Of a DNA stretch of 64,000 nucleotides, positions 51,879-60,186 are shown piece after piece. How positions within the stretch are numbered: position 1 is the first letter of the stretch; every line of letters starts with the position of its first letter. Source of the DNA: Klenkia marina (lineage in GTDB: Bacteria; Actinomycetota; Actinomycetes; Mycobacteriales; Geodermatophilaceae); contig NZ_FMUH01000002.1 of NCBI RefSeq assembly GCF_900101025.1, positions 372,001-436,000 of the forward strand, written 5' to 3'. The notes below the pieces were generated by a model that saw only the letters and a program-made list of their open reading frames with translations, was not told where the DNA came from and made no database searches. The position numbers were made by a program, and so were the translations under genes.

Positions 51879-51908
51879 CAAGCGGCAAGGGTGGCTCGCC
51901 CGGTCGGG

Positions 51909-52196
51909 TCAGCGGTCCCGGCGGCGGGCCCGGATCGACAGCAGGGCCACGATCAGACCGCCCAGCACGGCCGCGGCCAGCAGGGCGACGACCAGCGGCA
52001 GGTCGACCACGCCGAAGACCAGCGACACCCGCACGGTCTGGGTGTTGAACACGACGAAGAGCACGAGCACCACGGTGACGACGACGAGCAGGACGCCGGT
52101 CAGGGTGCGGCCGAGGCTGCCGCCGCGGCGCTTGGGGGCCGCCGAGGGCGGGGGAGGCGGGGGAGTCGGGTCGCCGGCGGGGAACGAGGTGGTCAC
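51909..52196 (-). CDS. LapA-domain (DUF1049) small membrane protein
   Basis: This 95-residue protein has a proline-rich N-terminal stretch, then two hydrophobic helices (LTGVLLVVVTVVLVLFVVF and LVVALLAAAVLGGLIVALL) joined by the NTQTVRVSLVFG hairpin, and a basic RARRRDR tail. This is the LapA/DUF1049 layout; the family is tied to envelope assembly in Gram-negatives, but its role in actinobacteria is unknown. The GTG at 52196 is preferred to the TTG at 52217 on start strength. Confidence 0.75.
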   Translation of the reverse strand: MTTSFPAGDPTPPPPPPSAAPKRRGGSLGRTLTGVLLVVVTVVLVLFVVFNTQTVRVSLVFGVVDLPLVVALLAAAVLGGLIVALLSIRARRRDR

Positions 52197-52247
52197 GCCC
52201 CGAACGGTAGGGCGCAACCGGTCGGTCCGCCCGTCCAGCGGCTGGGG

Positions 52248-52901
52248 TCAGGCGCCGGTGACGGCGGCGTCGACGAGGCGCTCGGCCAGGCGGCGGCCGT
52301 GGCTGGCCGGGCCGTCGGGGCCCAGCAGGCCACCGGAGAGCTGCATGCCGTCGATGATCAGGTGCAGCTGGGCGGCGAGGTCGTCGCCGCGGCCGGGCAC
52401 GAGCTCCTCGGCCAGGTGCACCAGGCGCATGTGCAGCTCGTACTTGTAGTCCGCGGCGGCCGACCGGGCGGGGTGCTGCGGGTCGTCGTACTCGCTGCTG
52501 ACGTTGGTGAACGGGCAGCCGCGGAAGCCGGTGCGGGTGACGTCCTTCTCGACGACGTCGACGATGGTCAGCAGTGCGCCGCGGGGGTCGAGGGCGTTGC
52601 GGTGCAGCTCGGCGTCGATGAACCCGAGCAGCGTGGCCGCCTTGCGTGACAGGTAGGCGCCGACCAGGTCGTCCTTGCTCTTGAAGAGCCGGTAGACCGT
52701 CATCTTGCCCAGGCCGGTCTCGCGCACCAGCTCGTCCATGCCGACGCTGCGCGAGCTGCGGCCGGCGAACAGGCGCTCGGCGGTGTCCAGCACGATGGCC
52801 TGGCGCTCCTCGCGGCTGCGGCGCACCGGCAGCGGGGCGCCCAGGGGGTCCACCGGCACGAGGGCGGTGGCGGCGTCGGAGTAGTCGATGGCGGCGGTCA
52901 C
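52248..52901 (-). CDS. TetR family regulator, likely of the acyl-CoA dehydrogenase
   Basis: This 217-residue regulator has the TetR helix-turn-helix near residues 45-68 (MDELVRETGLGKMTVYRLFKS) and a C-terminal ligand domain with PFTNVSSEYDDP. The GTG at 52901 is used; the frame runs to 53039 but that extension is unlike the family. A copy of the operator half found before the acyl-CoA dehydrogenase (TACTGGTGAG) lies about 80 bases upstream, suggesting that the protein controls both itself and that enzyme. The ligand is probably a fatty acyl-CoA, by analogy. Confidence 0.85.
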   Translation of the reverse strand: MTAAIDYSDAATALVPVDPLGAPLPVRRSREERQAIVLDTAERLFAGRSSRSVGMDELVRETGLGKMTVYRLFKSKDDLVGAYLSRKAATLLGFIDAELHRNALDPRGALLTIVDVVEKDVTRTGFRGCPFTNVSSEYDDPQHPARSAAADYKYELHMRLVHLAEELVPGRGDDLAAQLHLIIDGMQLSGGLLGPDGPASHGRRLAERLVDAAVTGA

Positions 52902-52979
52902 GTCAGCGATGGTGCACGTCTGCGTGACGGAGCGGTTCGCGGCACGCCGGTGTGTCGGCATCGCGACGGAGCGTGATAC

Positions 52980-52990
52980 GTACTGGTGAG
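52980..52990. promoter_or_regulatory. Possible autoregulatory site before tetR
   Basis: GTACTGGTGAG matches 9 of 10 bases of the inner part of TTACTGGCGAGTAA, the complement of the operator at 51865-51878. The second half of the palindrome is degenerate, so binding may be weak. Confidence 0.4.
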
Positions 52991-53064
52991 CCGCCCGTGT
53001 TGAGGGTGGCGACTGGGGCCGTTGTGACTGGCCGGTCACGACCGACGGGCACCCTGCCGACCGG

Positions 53065-53199
53065 TCAGGTGCGGCGGACCCGCCGGGGGTTGGCCAGCAG
53101 GCGGATGACCGGGGCGGCCGGTGCGTCGGGGGTCTCGACCCGCGCGGCCCCGTCGGTGGAGGTCGTGCCGCTGCGCTGCGGCTCGTCGTGCTCGTCCAT
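53065..53199 (-). CDS. Possible small protein downstream of znuB
   Basis: A 44-codon frame with an ATG at 53199 reads MDEHDEPQRSGTTSTDG at its start and ends with the basic VIRLLANPRRVRRT. An acidic head and a basic tail and GC-rich third positions make it plausible. There is no strong ribosome binding site, only GGGG close to the start. It lies 66 bases after znuB on the same strand. Function unknown; it may not be a gene. Confidence 0.35.
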   Translation of the reverse strand: MDEHDEPQRSGTTSTDGAARVETPDAPAAPVIRLLANPRRVRRT

Positions 53200-53265
53200 C
53201 CCCGAAGGATGCACCCGGTGACCGCCCGCTGACCAGTCGTGGCGGTACGAGGTCGTCCCGAAGGG

Positions 53266-54150
53266 TCAGTGCGTGCGCTCGGGCACCGCGGGCAGCCGGT
53301 CGTGGCCGCCGCGGGCCGGGGTGGCGGTCCGGCGTCCGCGGTCGCGGGTGACCACCAGGACGACGACCCATACGAGCACCGCGACCGAGACCACGAAGAA
53401 GCTGGGCGGCAGGTCGACCATCGCCGAGAGCACCAGGCCGACCCACACCGAGACCAGCGCGAACGCGACGGACAGGGCGGCGACCGCGCCGGGGCGCGCC
53501 GTGAGCCGCAGGGCCGCGGCGGCCGGGGTGACCACCAGGGCGAACAGCAGCAGCGTGCCCACCACCTGCACGGCCATGGTGACGGTGAGCGCGAGCAGGA
53601 CGACGAACGCCACCCCCAGCGCCCGCACCGGCACCCCGCGGGCCTCGGCGACGGCCGGGTCGACCGAGGCGAACACCAGCGGCCGGGCGATGAGCGCCAG
53701 CGCGCCGACGACCAGCAGGGTGAAACCGCCGAACAGCCACAGCTGGTCGCGGCTGATCGCCAGCAGGTTGCCGAACAGCACGTTGGTGGTGGTCGAGGCG
53801 TTCGCGGTGGCCAGCGAGGCGAACAGCACGCCGAGCCCGGTGGCGAAGGCCAGGATCGTGCCGGTGGCGATCTCGCGCTCGGCCACCCGCTTGCCGAACA
53901 GCCCGATGAGCAGCCCGCCGCCGACGCAGAACACCGCCAGGCCGAGCGTCACCGGGGCGCCGACGAGGATCGCGCCGGTCGCGCCGGGGAACCCGATGTG
54001 GGCCAGGGCGTGCGCGGCGAAGGCGTTCTGCCGGGTGATGACGAAGTAGCCCATCAGGCCGGCGGTGACCGCCACCAGGCTGCCGCCGACCAGGGCGTGC
54101 TGCATGAAGGTCGTCTGCAGGATCTGGAGCCAGTTCTCCTGGAAGCGCAC
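53266..54150 (-). CDS. znuB: Zinc ABC transporter permease
   Basis: This 294-residue membrane protein has eight or nine helices and the family motifs AAHALAHIGFPGATGA near residue 45 and VGTLLLFALVVTPAAAALRLT near residue 215 of metal-ion ABC-3 permeases. The C-terminal tail after the last helix is basic and cytoplasmic. It lies 12 bases after the ATPase gene and is last in the operon znuA-znuC-znuB, read leftward. Zinc rather than manganese is inferred from the histidine-rich binding protein and the Zur-like operator. Confidence 0.9.
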   Translation of the reverse strand: MRFQENWLQILQTTFMQHALVGGSLVAVTAGLMGYFVITRQNAFAAHALAHIGFPGATGAILVGAPVTLGLAVFCVGGGLLIGLFGKRVAEREIATGTILAFATGLGVLFASLATANASTTTNVLFGNLLAISRDQLWLFGGFTLLVVGALALIARPLVFASVDPAVAEARGVPVRALGVAFVVLLALTVTMAVQVVGTLLLFALVVTPAAAALRLTARPGAVAALSVAFALVSVWVGLVLSAMVDLPPSFFVVSVAVLVWVVVLVVTRDRGRRTATPARGGHDRLPAVPERTH

Positions 54151-54162
54151 GGGAGGGCTCCT

Positions 54163-54948
54163 TCAGCCGCTGCGGGTGAACAGGTCACCCTGCGCGGTGC
54201 GGACGACGCGCACGCGGGTGCCGTAGAGGTGGGTGAGCAGATCCTCGGTCACGACCTCGCCGATGACGTCGTGGTGGGGGTGCCCGTCGAGCAGGTACAC
54301 CGCGTCGGTGAGCACCGGCAGCAGCGGGTTGAGGTCGTGCGCGACGACCATGATCGTGACCGCCCGCTCGCGGCGCAGCTCGCCGAGCAGGGTGACGATC
54401 TCCTGGGAGTTGCGCAGGTCGAGGTTGGCCAGCGGCTCGTCGAGCAGCAGCAGGTCGGCGTCGTCCACGATCGCCTGCGCGATCGCGACCCGCTGCTGCT
54501 GCCCGCCCGACAGCTCGCTCATCCGCCGGTCGGCGTAGCCGGCCGCGCCGACCCGGCGCAGGGCGTCGTCGACGCGGGCGCGCTCGTCGGGGGTGGCCCG
54601 CCGGACGCCGAACCGGTTGCCGGTCAGCCCGAGCATCACCAGGTCGCGGGCCCGCACGGCCTCGCCGAGGGCGGCGGTGTAGTTCTGCGGCACGTAGCCG
54701 ATCCGGCGGTTGCCCCGCCGCGGGGCACCGCCCAGCACCTCGATGCGCCCGGTCGCGGCGGGCAGCAGGCCGAGGGCGAGCTGGAAGAGGGTGGTCTTGC
54801 CCGCGCCGTTGGGCCCGATGACGCCCACGACCGCCCCGGCCGGGACGGTGAGCGTGCCCTCGTCCCACACGGTGCGGCCCCCGCGGACGACGGAGACCCC
54901 GTCCAGCACCAGGGCCGGCGGGGTCTCCGAGGGGGAGCCTGTCGTCAC
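54163..54948 (-). CDS. znuC: Zinc ABC transporter ATPase
   Basis: This 261-residue ATPase has Walker A GPNGAGKTT near residue 45, the Q-loop YVPQNY, signature LSGGQQQRV near 140 and Walker B LLLLDEPLANLD near 160. It is a metal-type (ABC-3) ATPase. The GTG at 54948 overlaps the end of znuA (GTGA) and ends 12 bases before znuB. The frame upstream of 54948 lies inside znuA and is not coding for this protein. Confidence 0.92.
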   Translation of the reverse strand: MTTGSPSETPPALVLDGVSVVRGGRTVWDEGTLTVPAGAVVGVIGPNGAGKTTLFQLALGLLPAATGRIEVLGGAPRRGNRRIGYVPQNYTAALGEAVRARDLVMLGLTGNRFGVRRATPDERARVDDALRRVGAAGYADRRMSELSGGQQQRVAIAQAIVDDADLLLLDEPLANLDLRNSQEIVTLLGELRRERAVTIMVVAHDLNPLLPVLTDAVYLLDGHPHHDVIGEVVTEDLLTHLYGTRVRVVRTAQGDLFTRSG

Positions 54949-55943
54949 TGCCCCCCACCGAGTGCGTCTGCGAGCTGCTGCAGCTGGGTCAGCTGCCACG
55001 TCACGAAGGAATCATCCCCGTCCGGCACCGATTCCGTGACGTCGACCACCGGGACGCCGGCCGCCTCGGCCGCGGCGCGCAGCTGCTCGGGCACGCTGCC
55101 CTCGGTCTGCGTGTTGTAGACCAGCACGTCGATGCTGCCGTCGGCCAGTGCGGCCTCGAAGGCGGCGACGTCGGACGGCGACGGGTCGCTCTCGTTGCTG
55201 GCGGCGTCGCGGTAGCCCTCGGGGGTGGCGTCGGTGAGCCCGACGGCCTGCGCGGTGTAGTCGAACACCGTCTCGGTGGCGGCGTAGCTGCTGCCCGCGG
55301 CCATGCCCTGCAGGGCGGTCAGCTCGTCGTCGTAGGGCTTGAGGTCGGCGGTGAACGCGTCGGCCTGCTCGGTGAAGTAGTCGGCGGCGTCGGGGGACAG
55401 GGCCGAGAGCTCGTCGGTCACGGCCGCGGCGACCTCGGTGACGTACTCGGGGGAGTACCAGAGGTGCGGGTTGACCGAGCCGTGGCCGTGCTTCTCCTCG
55501 GCGTGCTCGCCGTCCTCGTCCGAGTGGTCCTCCTCCTCGGCGTGCTCGTCCTCGAGGCCCACGACGTCGGCGGCGTCGACCACGGCCGGTGCGGGGTCCA
55601 GGTTGGTCACCGCGTCGGACGCCCAGTGGTCGTAGTCGGCGCCGTTGACCACCACCAGGTCGGCGTCCTCGAAGGAGGCGATGTCGCCGGTGGTGGGCTC
55701 GTAGTCGTGCGGGTCGAGCGCCGTGGAGTTGATGACCGTGGTGACGTCCGCGCAGTCGCCGGCGAGCTGCCGCACGATGTCGCCCCACTGGTTGACCGAG
55801 ACGACGACGTCGAGCACGTCGCCCGGGCAGTTCTCGCCGTCCGCCTCGCTCGTGGCGGTCGAGTTGCCGCCGCCCCCGCCGCAGGCGGCCAGGGTGAGCG
55901 CGGAGGCGGCCAGCACGGCCAGGACGGTGGGACGGCGGGACAC
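54945..55943 (-). CDS. znuA: Zinc-binding lipoprotein of the Znu transporter
   Basis: This 332-residue metal-binding receptor has a lipobox ending at Cys21 (LTLAAC) and the cluster A-I fold with DPHDYEPTTGD and VNPHLWYSPEYV. Between them, residues around 140-165 form a long loop rich in histidine and acidic residues (EDEHAEEEDHSDEDGEHAEE), the hallmark of zinc-specific ZnuA proteins. The GTG at 55943 has GGAG 9 bases before it; the TTG at 55970 lies inside the operator and is rejected. It is the first gene of the operon. Confidence 0.92.
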   Translation of the reverse strand: MSRRPTVLAVLAASALTLAACGGGGGNSTATSEADGENCPGDVLDVVVSVNQWGDIVRQLAGDCADVTTVINSTALDPHDYEPTTGDIASFEDADLVVVNGADYDHWASDAVTNLDPAPAVVDAADVVGLEDEHAEEEDHSDEDGEHAEEKHGHGSVNPHLWYSPEYVTEVAAAVTDELSALSPDAADYFTEQADAFTADLKPYDDELTALQGMAAGSSYAATETVFDYTAQAVGLTDATPEGYRDAASNESDPSPSDVAAFEAALADGSIDVLVYNTQTEGSVPEQLRAAAEAAGVPVVDVTESVPDGDDSFVTWQLTQLQQLADALGGGQ

Positions 55944-55964
55944 GACGGCACTCCAGCGACTAGA

Positions 55965-55991
55965 TGACAATGGTTCTCGGAACCAATGTCA
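55965..55991. promoter_or_regulatory. Zur-like operator of the znu operon
   Basis: A 27-base inverted repeat has left half TGACAATGGTT and right half AACCAATGTCA around CTCGG, with 10 of 11 pairs matching. The inner TGACAATGGTTCTC resembles the actinobacterial Zur box (TGAAAATGATTTTCA). It lies 22 bases before the znuA start, fitting zinc-dependent repression. Confidence 0.6.
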
Positions 55992-56022
55992 CCACACCGG
56001 GGGTGCCGCCGTCCAGCCGGGG

Positions 56023-57036
56023 TCACGTGAGGGCGCGCACCACGGGGTCCCAGGCCTCGAGGGGCACGCCGGTGCCCGGGTAGATGCTGAACCGGTCGAC
56101 CAGGCCGTCGAACCGCTCGCGCAGGGCCGCTCCGGCGTCGTCGGGGTCGGCGACGACGGCGAAGGTGCCCAGCACCTCGTCGTCGACCAGGTCGGCCATC
56201 GCCTGCCACTTGTCCTCGCGGCGGGAGGTCGAGAGCGCGTGCAGCTCGTCGCCCAGCGCGCCCCAGCCGTGCAGCTCGAGCACGGGGCGGTAGGCCGGCG
56301 TCGACCCGTAGAAGGCGATCTGCCCGCGCACGGCGGTCGCGGCGCGGGCGCGTTCGGCGTCGTCCCGACCGCCGACCACGAAGCCGGGCAGGCTGACCTG
56401 CACGTCGGCCCGCGACCGGCCGGCGGCGTCGAGCCCCTCCTGCAGCGCCGGCAGCGTGCGCTCGCGCAGGTAGCGGGCGGTGGTGAACGAGTGGGCGAGC
56501 AGCCCGTCGGCGACCTCGCCGGCCAGCCGGGTCATGAGCGGACCGACGGCGGCCAGGTGCACCGGGGGCGGGCCCCACTCGTGCCGGGCCGGGGTGAACA
56601 TCGGCGTCATCAGGGTGTGCCGGTAGTGCTCGCCGCGGAACCGCAGCGGGACGTCGTCGGTCCAGCTCGCCCAGATCGCCCGCAGCGCGCCGACGTACTC
56701 GCGCATGCGGGCCGCCGGCGCCGACCACGGCATGGAGAACCGCCGCTCGACGTGCGCCTGGATCTGCGTGCCCAGGCCCAGCACGAACCGGCCACGGCCG
56801 TACCGCTGCAGGTCGTAGGCGGTGTAGGCCAGGGTCATCGGCGAGCGGGCGAAGGCCACCGCGATCGCCGAGCCCACCGAGACCCGCGTGGTCGAGAGCG
56901 CGGCGGCGTGCAGCACGAGGAACGGGTCCTGGGCGACCTCGGAGGCCCAGACCCCGGCGTACCCGCGTGCCTCCAGGTCGGCCGCGGTGACCGCCGGGTC
57001 GTCGGCGCTGGTCAGCGACGCGTCGAGCAGCATCAT
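56023..57036 (-). CDS. LLM-class F420-dependent oxidoreductase
   Basis: This 337-residue protein has the bacterial-luciferase-like TIM barrel, with GYAGVWASEVAQDPFL, VGSAIAVAFARSP and RFVLGLGTQIQAHVERRF near residues 28-95, matching the LLM-class F420-dependent group of actinobacteria. Such enzymes transfer hydride from reduced F420 to organic substrates. The ATG at 57036 overlaps the stop of the CoA ligase gene by four bases. It is the second gene of a leftward pair and is presumably co-regulated by the TetR operator at 58606. The substrate is unknown. Confidence 0.85.
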   Translation of the reverse strand: MMLLDASLTSADDPAVTAADLEARGYAGVWASEVAQDPFLVLHAAALSTTRVSVGSAIAVAFARSPMTLAYTAYDLQRYGRGRFVLGLGTQIQAHVERRFSMPWSAPAARMREYVGALRAIWASWTDDVPLRFRGEHYRHTLMTPMFTPARHEWGPPPVHLAAVGPLMTRLAGEVADGLLAHSFTTARYLRERTLPALQEGLDAAGRSRADVQVSLPGFVVGGRDDAERARAATAVRGQIAFYGSTPAYRPVLELHGWGALGDELHALSTSRREDKWQAMADLVDDEVLGTFAVVADPDDAGAALRERFDGLVDRFSIYPGTGVPLEAWDPVVRALT

Positions 57037-58562
57037 CGGTACATCTCGGTGAGCCGGCGCTTGACCAGCTTGCCGGCCGCGCTGCGGGGGAGCTCGGCCT
57101 GGAACTCGATGCGCCGCGGCACCTTGTAGCCGGCCAGCCGCTCGCGGGCGAAGCCGATGAGGTCGGCGGCGAGGTCGGCGGAGGGCTCCACGCCCTCGAC
57201 CGGCTGCACCACGCCCAGCACGGCCTCGCCGAGGTCGTCGTCCGGGACCCCGATCACGGCGACGTCGGCCACCGCCGGGTGCATGACCAGCACGTCCTCG
57301 GCCTCCTGCGGGTACACGTTCACCCCGCCGGAGATGATCATGAAGGCCTTGCGGTCGGTCAGGTAGAGGTAGCCGTCGTCGTCGACCCGGCCGACGTCGC
57401 CGATGGCCGACCAGGTCGGGTGGTCGGGGTGCTGCGCGGCGGCGGTCTTCTCCGGGTCGCCGTGGTAGCTGAAGGGCATGGCGTCGCGCTCGACCCACAC
57501 CGTGCCGATCTCGCCGGCGGGCAGCTCCGCGCCCTCCTCGTCGCAGATGTGCAGCACCCCCAGGGCGGCCTTGCCGACGCTGCCGGGGTGGGCCAGCCAA
57601 TCCTGCGGGCCGATGATCGTGACGCCGTTGCCCTCGGTGGAGGAGTAGTACTCGTTGAGGATCGGCCCCCACCACTCCATCATCTGCTGCTTGACCTCGA
57701 CCGGGCACGGCGCGGCGGCGTGGATGACCACCCGCTGGCTGGAGACGTCGTGGCGCTCGCGGACCTCGGCGGGCAGCTTGAGCATGCGCACGAACATGGT
57801 CGGCACCCATTGGCTGTGCGTGATGCCGTAGCGCTCGATGTGCGCCAGCGCGGTCTCGGCGTCGAACCTCGCGGCCATCACGACCGTGCCGCCCGACCGG
57901 TGCTGCATGCCGCCGAAGCGCAGGGGTGCTGCGTGGTACAGCGGGGCTGCGGAGTAGTAGACGGTGTCGGCGTCGAAGCCGTAGAGCGGGCCGAACACCG
58001 CGGTGAACACGTCGCCGGGCTCGTCGATGCGGTGGGTGGGCAGGTTCGGCAGCACGCCCTTGGGTCGCCCGGTGGTGCCCGAGCTGTAGAGCATGTCGGC
58101 GCCCGACGGCTCGACGGCGGGGCGCTCGGGGCTGGCCGCAGCGATCGCAGCCTCGTAGTCGGCGTACCCCTCGACCGGACCGCCCCAGGCCAGCCGCAGG
58201 CCCAGGTCGGGGCACTGCTGGGCGACGCCGTGGGCCAGCGCGGCGGCCCCCGCCGACACCACGAGCACCTGCGCGCCGCAGTCGCGCACGATGTAGGCGG
58301 CCTCGTCGACGGTCAGGTGGTTGTTGACCCCGGTGACGTAGAGGCCTGAGCGCAGCGCGGCCCAGTAGACCTCGAACACCTCGGGGGTGTTGTCGGCGAT
58401 GAACGCGACGTGGTCCCCCGGGACCAGCCCCTGCGCGCGGAACACGTCGGCGAGGCGGGTGGAGCGCTCGTCGAGCTCGGCGTAGGTGACCACCCGACCG
58501 GTCTCGGCGACGATGATCGCCGCCTTGTCCGGGGTCGTGTCTGCGTACGTGCCGGGGTACAT
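57033..58562 (-). CDS. Acyl-CoA synthetase (FadD-like, AMP-forming)
   Basis: This 509-residue ligase activates a carboxylic acid with ATP and coenzyme A. The AMP-binding motif SSGTTGRPKG is near residue 156, YYSSTEGNG near 302, and the C-terminal KAFMIISGGVNVYPQEAED and KVPRRIEFQAELPRSAAGKL carry the hinge and catalytic lysine. It starts 102 bases from the divergent tetR gene with the 16-bp operator between them. Placed next to an AtuA-like protein and acyl-CoA carboxylase genes, it probably forms the CoA ester that this pathway degrades. Confidence 0.9.
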   Translation of the reverse strand: MYPGTYADTTPDKAAIIVAETGRVVTYAELDERSTRLADVFRAQGLVPGDHVAFIADNTPEVFEVYWAALRSGLYVTGVNNHLTVDEAAYIVRDCGAQVLVVSAGAAALAHGVAQQCPDLGLRLAWGGPVEGYADYEAAIAAASPERPAVEPSGADMLYSSGTTGRPKGVLPNLPTHRIDEPGDVFTAVFGPLYGFDADTVYYSAAPLYHAAPLRFGGMQHRSGGTVVMAARFDAETALAHIERYGITHSQWVPTMFVRMLKLPAEVRERHDVSSQRVVIHAAAPCPVEVKQQMMEWWGPILNEYYSSTEGNGVTIIGPQDWLAHPGSVGKAALGVLHICDEEGAELPAGEIGTVWVERDAMPFSYHGDPEKTAAAQHPDHPTWSAIGDVGRVDDDGYLYLTDRKAFMIISGGVNVYPQEAEDVLVMHPAVADVAVIGVPDDDLGEAVLGVVQPVEGVEPSADLAADLIGFARERLAGYKVPRRIEFQAELPRSAAGKLVKRRLTEMYR

Positions 58563-58605
58563 GGCGACTCCGTCGTCGTCGGGGCGGTGCCCGGATCCTG
58601 GCCCC

Positions 58606-58621
58606 GACCGTCCGTACGGTC
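58606..58621. promoter_or_regulatory. TetR operator, copy 1 (fadD-tetR gap)
   Basis: GACCGTCCGTACGGTC is a 16-bp near-perfect palindrome. The complement of the site at 59373-59388 (GACCGCCCGTACGGTC) matches it at 15 of 16 positions. It lies between the divergent CoA ligase and tetR genes. Confidence 0.75.
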
Positions 58622-58663
58622 AAGACTCCCCGCGGCGCCCGCTGCCCGGTAGCGTGCGCCGAC

Positions 58664-59374
58664 GTGGGTGCACCCATCCGGCGGGAGAGCAGGCGCGACG
58701 ACATCCTCGACGCGTTCACCGCCATGGTGGCCGAGCGGGGCTACGACGGCACCAACTTCGGCGACCTCGCCGCCGGGCTGGGGCTGTCCAAGGGCACGAT
58801 CGTGCACCACTTCGGCACCAAGGAGCAGCTGCTCACCGAGCTGCACGAGACCTACATGCACAGTCGGCTGGCCGAGGTGCGGGTGGTCTGGGACGCCCTG
58901 CCCGGCCCGGCCGAGCGGCTGGCCGCGTTCCTGCACCTCGGGGTGCGGTACCAGGTGGTCGACCGCACGGCGACGATCGCTTTCCAGCGCGAGGTGCGCC
59001 GCTTCGCCGCCGCACCGGGCATGGAGACCTCCCGCGGGCTGCGCGACGAGTACCGCCGGCTGGTGGTGGCCGTGCTGGCCGAGGGCGTGCGCACCGGAGA
59101 CTTCCGGCCCGGCGACGAGCGGCTGCGCACCCTGCAGCTGTTCGGGTCGGTGCACTGGATGTGGACCTGGTTCGACCCGGCCGGGGCCGAGCCGGTGGCC
59201 GCCGTCGCGGCCTCGTTCGTCGACACCTGGCTGGCCGGGGTGCTGGCCGACCCCGCCCGGGCGGGCGGGCTGGCCGACCCGGCGGGCGCGGTCGTCGCGG
59301 TGGTCGAGGAGGCCCTCGCGGCCGGCCGGGCGGTCGGCGCCCTTGACGCCGGGCCGGGCCGCACCGCAAGCTGA
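58664..59374 (+). CDS. TetR family regulator of the acyl-CoA cluster
   Basis: This 236-residue regulator has the TetR DNA-binding domain at residues 8-55, with LAAGLGLSKGTIVHHFGTKEQLL forming helices 2 to 4. The C-terminal domain is of the TetR_C type seen with KstR2-like and fatty acid regulators. It starts at GTG 58664. Identical-type 16-bp operators lie on both of its flanks, one before itself and the CoA ligase, the other before the DinB-like gene, so it most likely represses all three units until an acyl-CoA binds. Confidence 0.9.
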   Translation: MGAPIRRESRRDDILDAFTAMVAERGYDGTNFGDLAAGLGLSKGTIVHHFGTKEQLLTELHETYMHSRLAEVRVVWDALPGPAERLAAFLHLGVRYQVVDRTATIAFQREVRRFAAAPGMETSRGLRDEYRRLVVAVLAEGVRTGDFRPGDERLRTLQLFGSVHWMWTWFDPAGAEPVAAVAASFVDTWLAGVLADPARAGGLADPAGAVVAVVEEALAAGRAVGALDAGPGRTAS

Positions 59375-59388
59375 CCGTACGGGCGGTC
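59373..59388. promoter_or_regulatory. TetR operator, copy 2 (before the AtuA-carboxylase operon)
   Basis: GACCGTACGGGCGGTC differs from the complement of copy 1 by one base. It begins at the last bases of tetR and ends 33 bases before the next gene, GTG 59422, so it can block transcription of the rightward operon. Confidence 0.75.
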
Positions 59389-59421
59389 AGTGTTGACCGC
59401 TCCGGATCGGGAGGGGGCCGG

Positions 59422-60186
59422 GTGTCGCTGCTGGAGGGTCTCCTCGCCGACCTGGACGCCGAGGGCGCTGCGCTGGACGACGTCGTCGCCGGCCTCGACG
59501 ACGCGGGCTGGGCCACCGCCACGCCGGCGGCCGGCTGGACCGTCGCCCACCAGGTCGCCCACCTGGCGTGGACCGACGACGTCGCCGCGCTGGCCGCCAC
59601 CGACCCCGGTGCGTTCCGCGCCGTCCCGGACACCGACGGCGCGGTCGACGAGGCCGCCGCTGCCGGCGCCGCCGCCCCGCCCGCCGAGCTGCTGGCCCGC
59701 TGGCGGGCCTCCCGCACCGCACTGGCCACCGCCCTCGCCGGGGTCGCGCCGGGGGCGAAGCTGCCCTGGTTCGGCCCGCCGATGAGCGCGGCGTCGATGG
59801 CCACCGCCCGGTTGATGGAGACCTGGGCGCACGGCGTCGACGTCACCGACGCCCTGGGGCTGCCGGCCTCGTCGACCGACCGGCTCCGGGCGGTCGCGCA
59901 CCTGGGGGTGGTCACCCGCGGCTTCGCCTTCGGCCAGCACGGGCTCCCCGCCCCCGCCGACGACGTCCGCGTCGAGCTGGCCGCGCCCTCGGGCGAGGTG
60001 TGGACCTGGGGCGCGGCCGACGCCGCCGACCGGGTGACCGGGCCCGCCCTGGACTTCTGCCTGCGGGTCACGCAACGGCGCCCCCGCGCCGCGCTCGCGC
60101 TGAGCGCCACCGGGGCGACCGCCGACCGCTGGCTCGACGTCGCGCAGGCCTTCGCCGGGCGCCCCGGCGCCAGGAGCGGGGCGTGA
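59422..60186 (+). CDS. TIGR03084 / maleylpyruvate isomerase-like DinB-fold protein
   Basis: This 254-residue protein matches the mycothiol-dependent maleylpyruvate isomerase/DinB-like group (TIGR03084 type). The N-terminal helical domain has TPAAGWTVAHQVAHLAWTDD with the first metal histidine, MATARLMETWAHGVDV supplies the third-helix HGxD motif, and RVTGPALDFCLRVTQRR marks the C-terminal domain. Metal and possibly mycothiol binding are known for relatives; the reaction here is unknown. It begins with GTG and overlaps the AtuA-like gene by four bases, so it belongs to that operon. Confidence 0.82.
   Translation: MSLLEGLLADLDAEGAALDDVVAGLDDAGWATATPAAGWTVAHQVAHLAWTDDVAALAATDPGAFRAVPDTDGAVDEAAAAGAAAPPAELLARWRASRTALATALAGVAPGAKLPWFGPPMSAASMATARLMETWAHGVDVTDALGLPASSTDRLRAVAHLGVVTRGFAFGQHGLPAPADDVRVELAAPSGEVWTWGAADAADRVTGPALDFCLRVTQRRPRAALALSATGATADRWLDVAQAFAGRPGARSGA

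Noticed and set aside
53200-53265. A mobile element boundary or attachment site near znuB
   Set aside because: No tRNA, integrase or direct repeat was found; base composition does not change.
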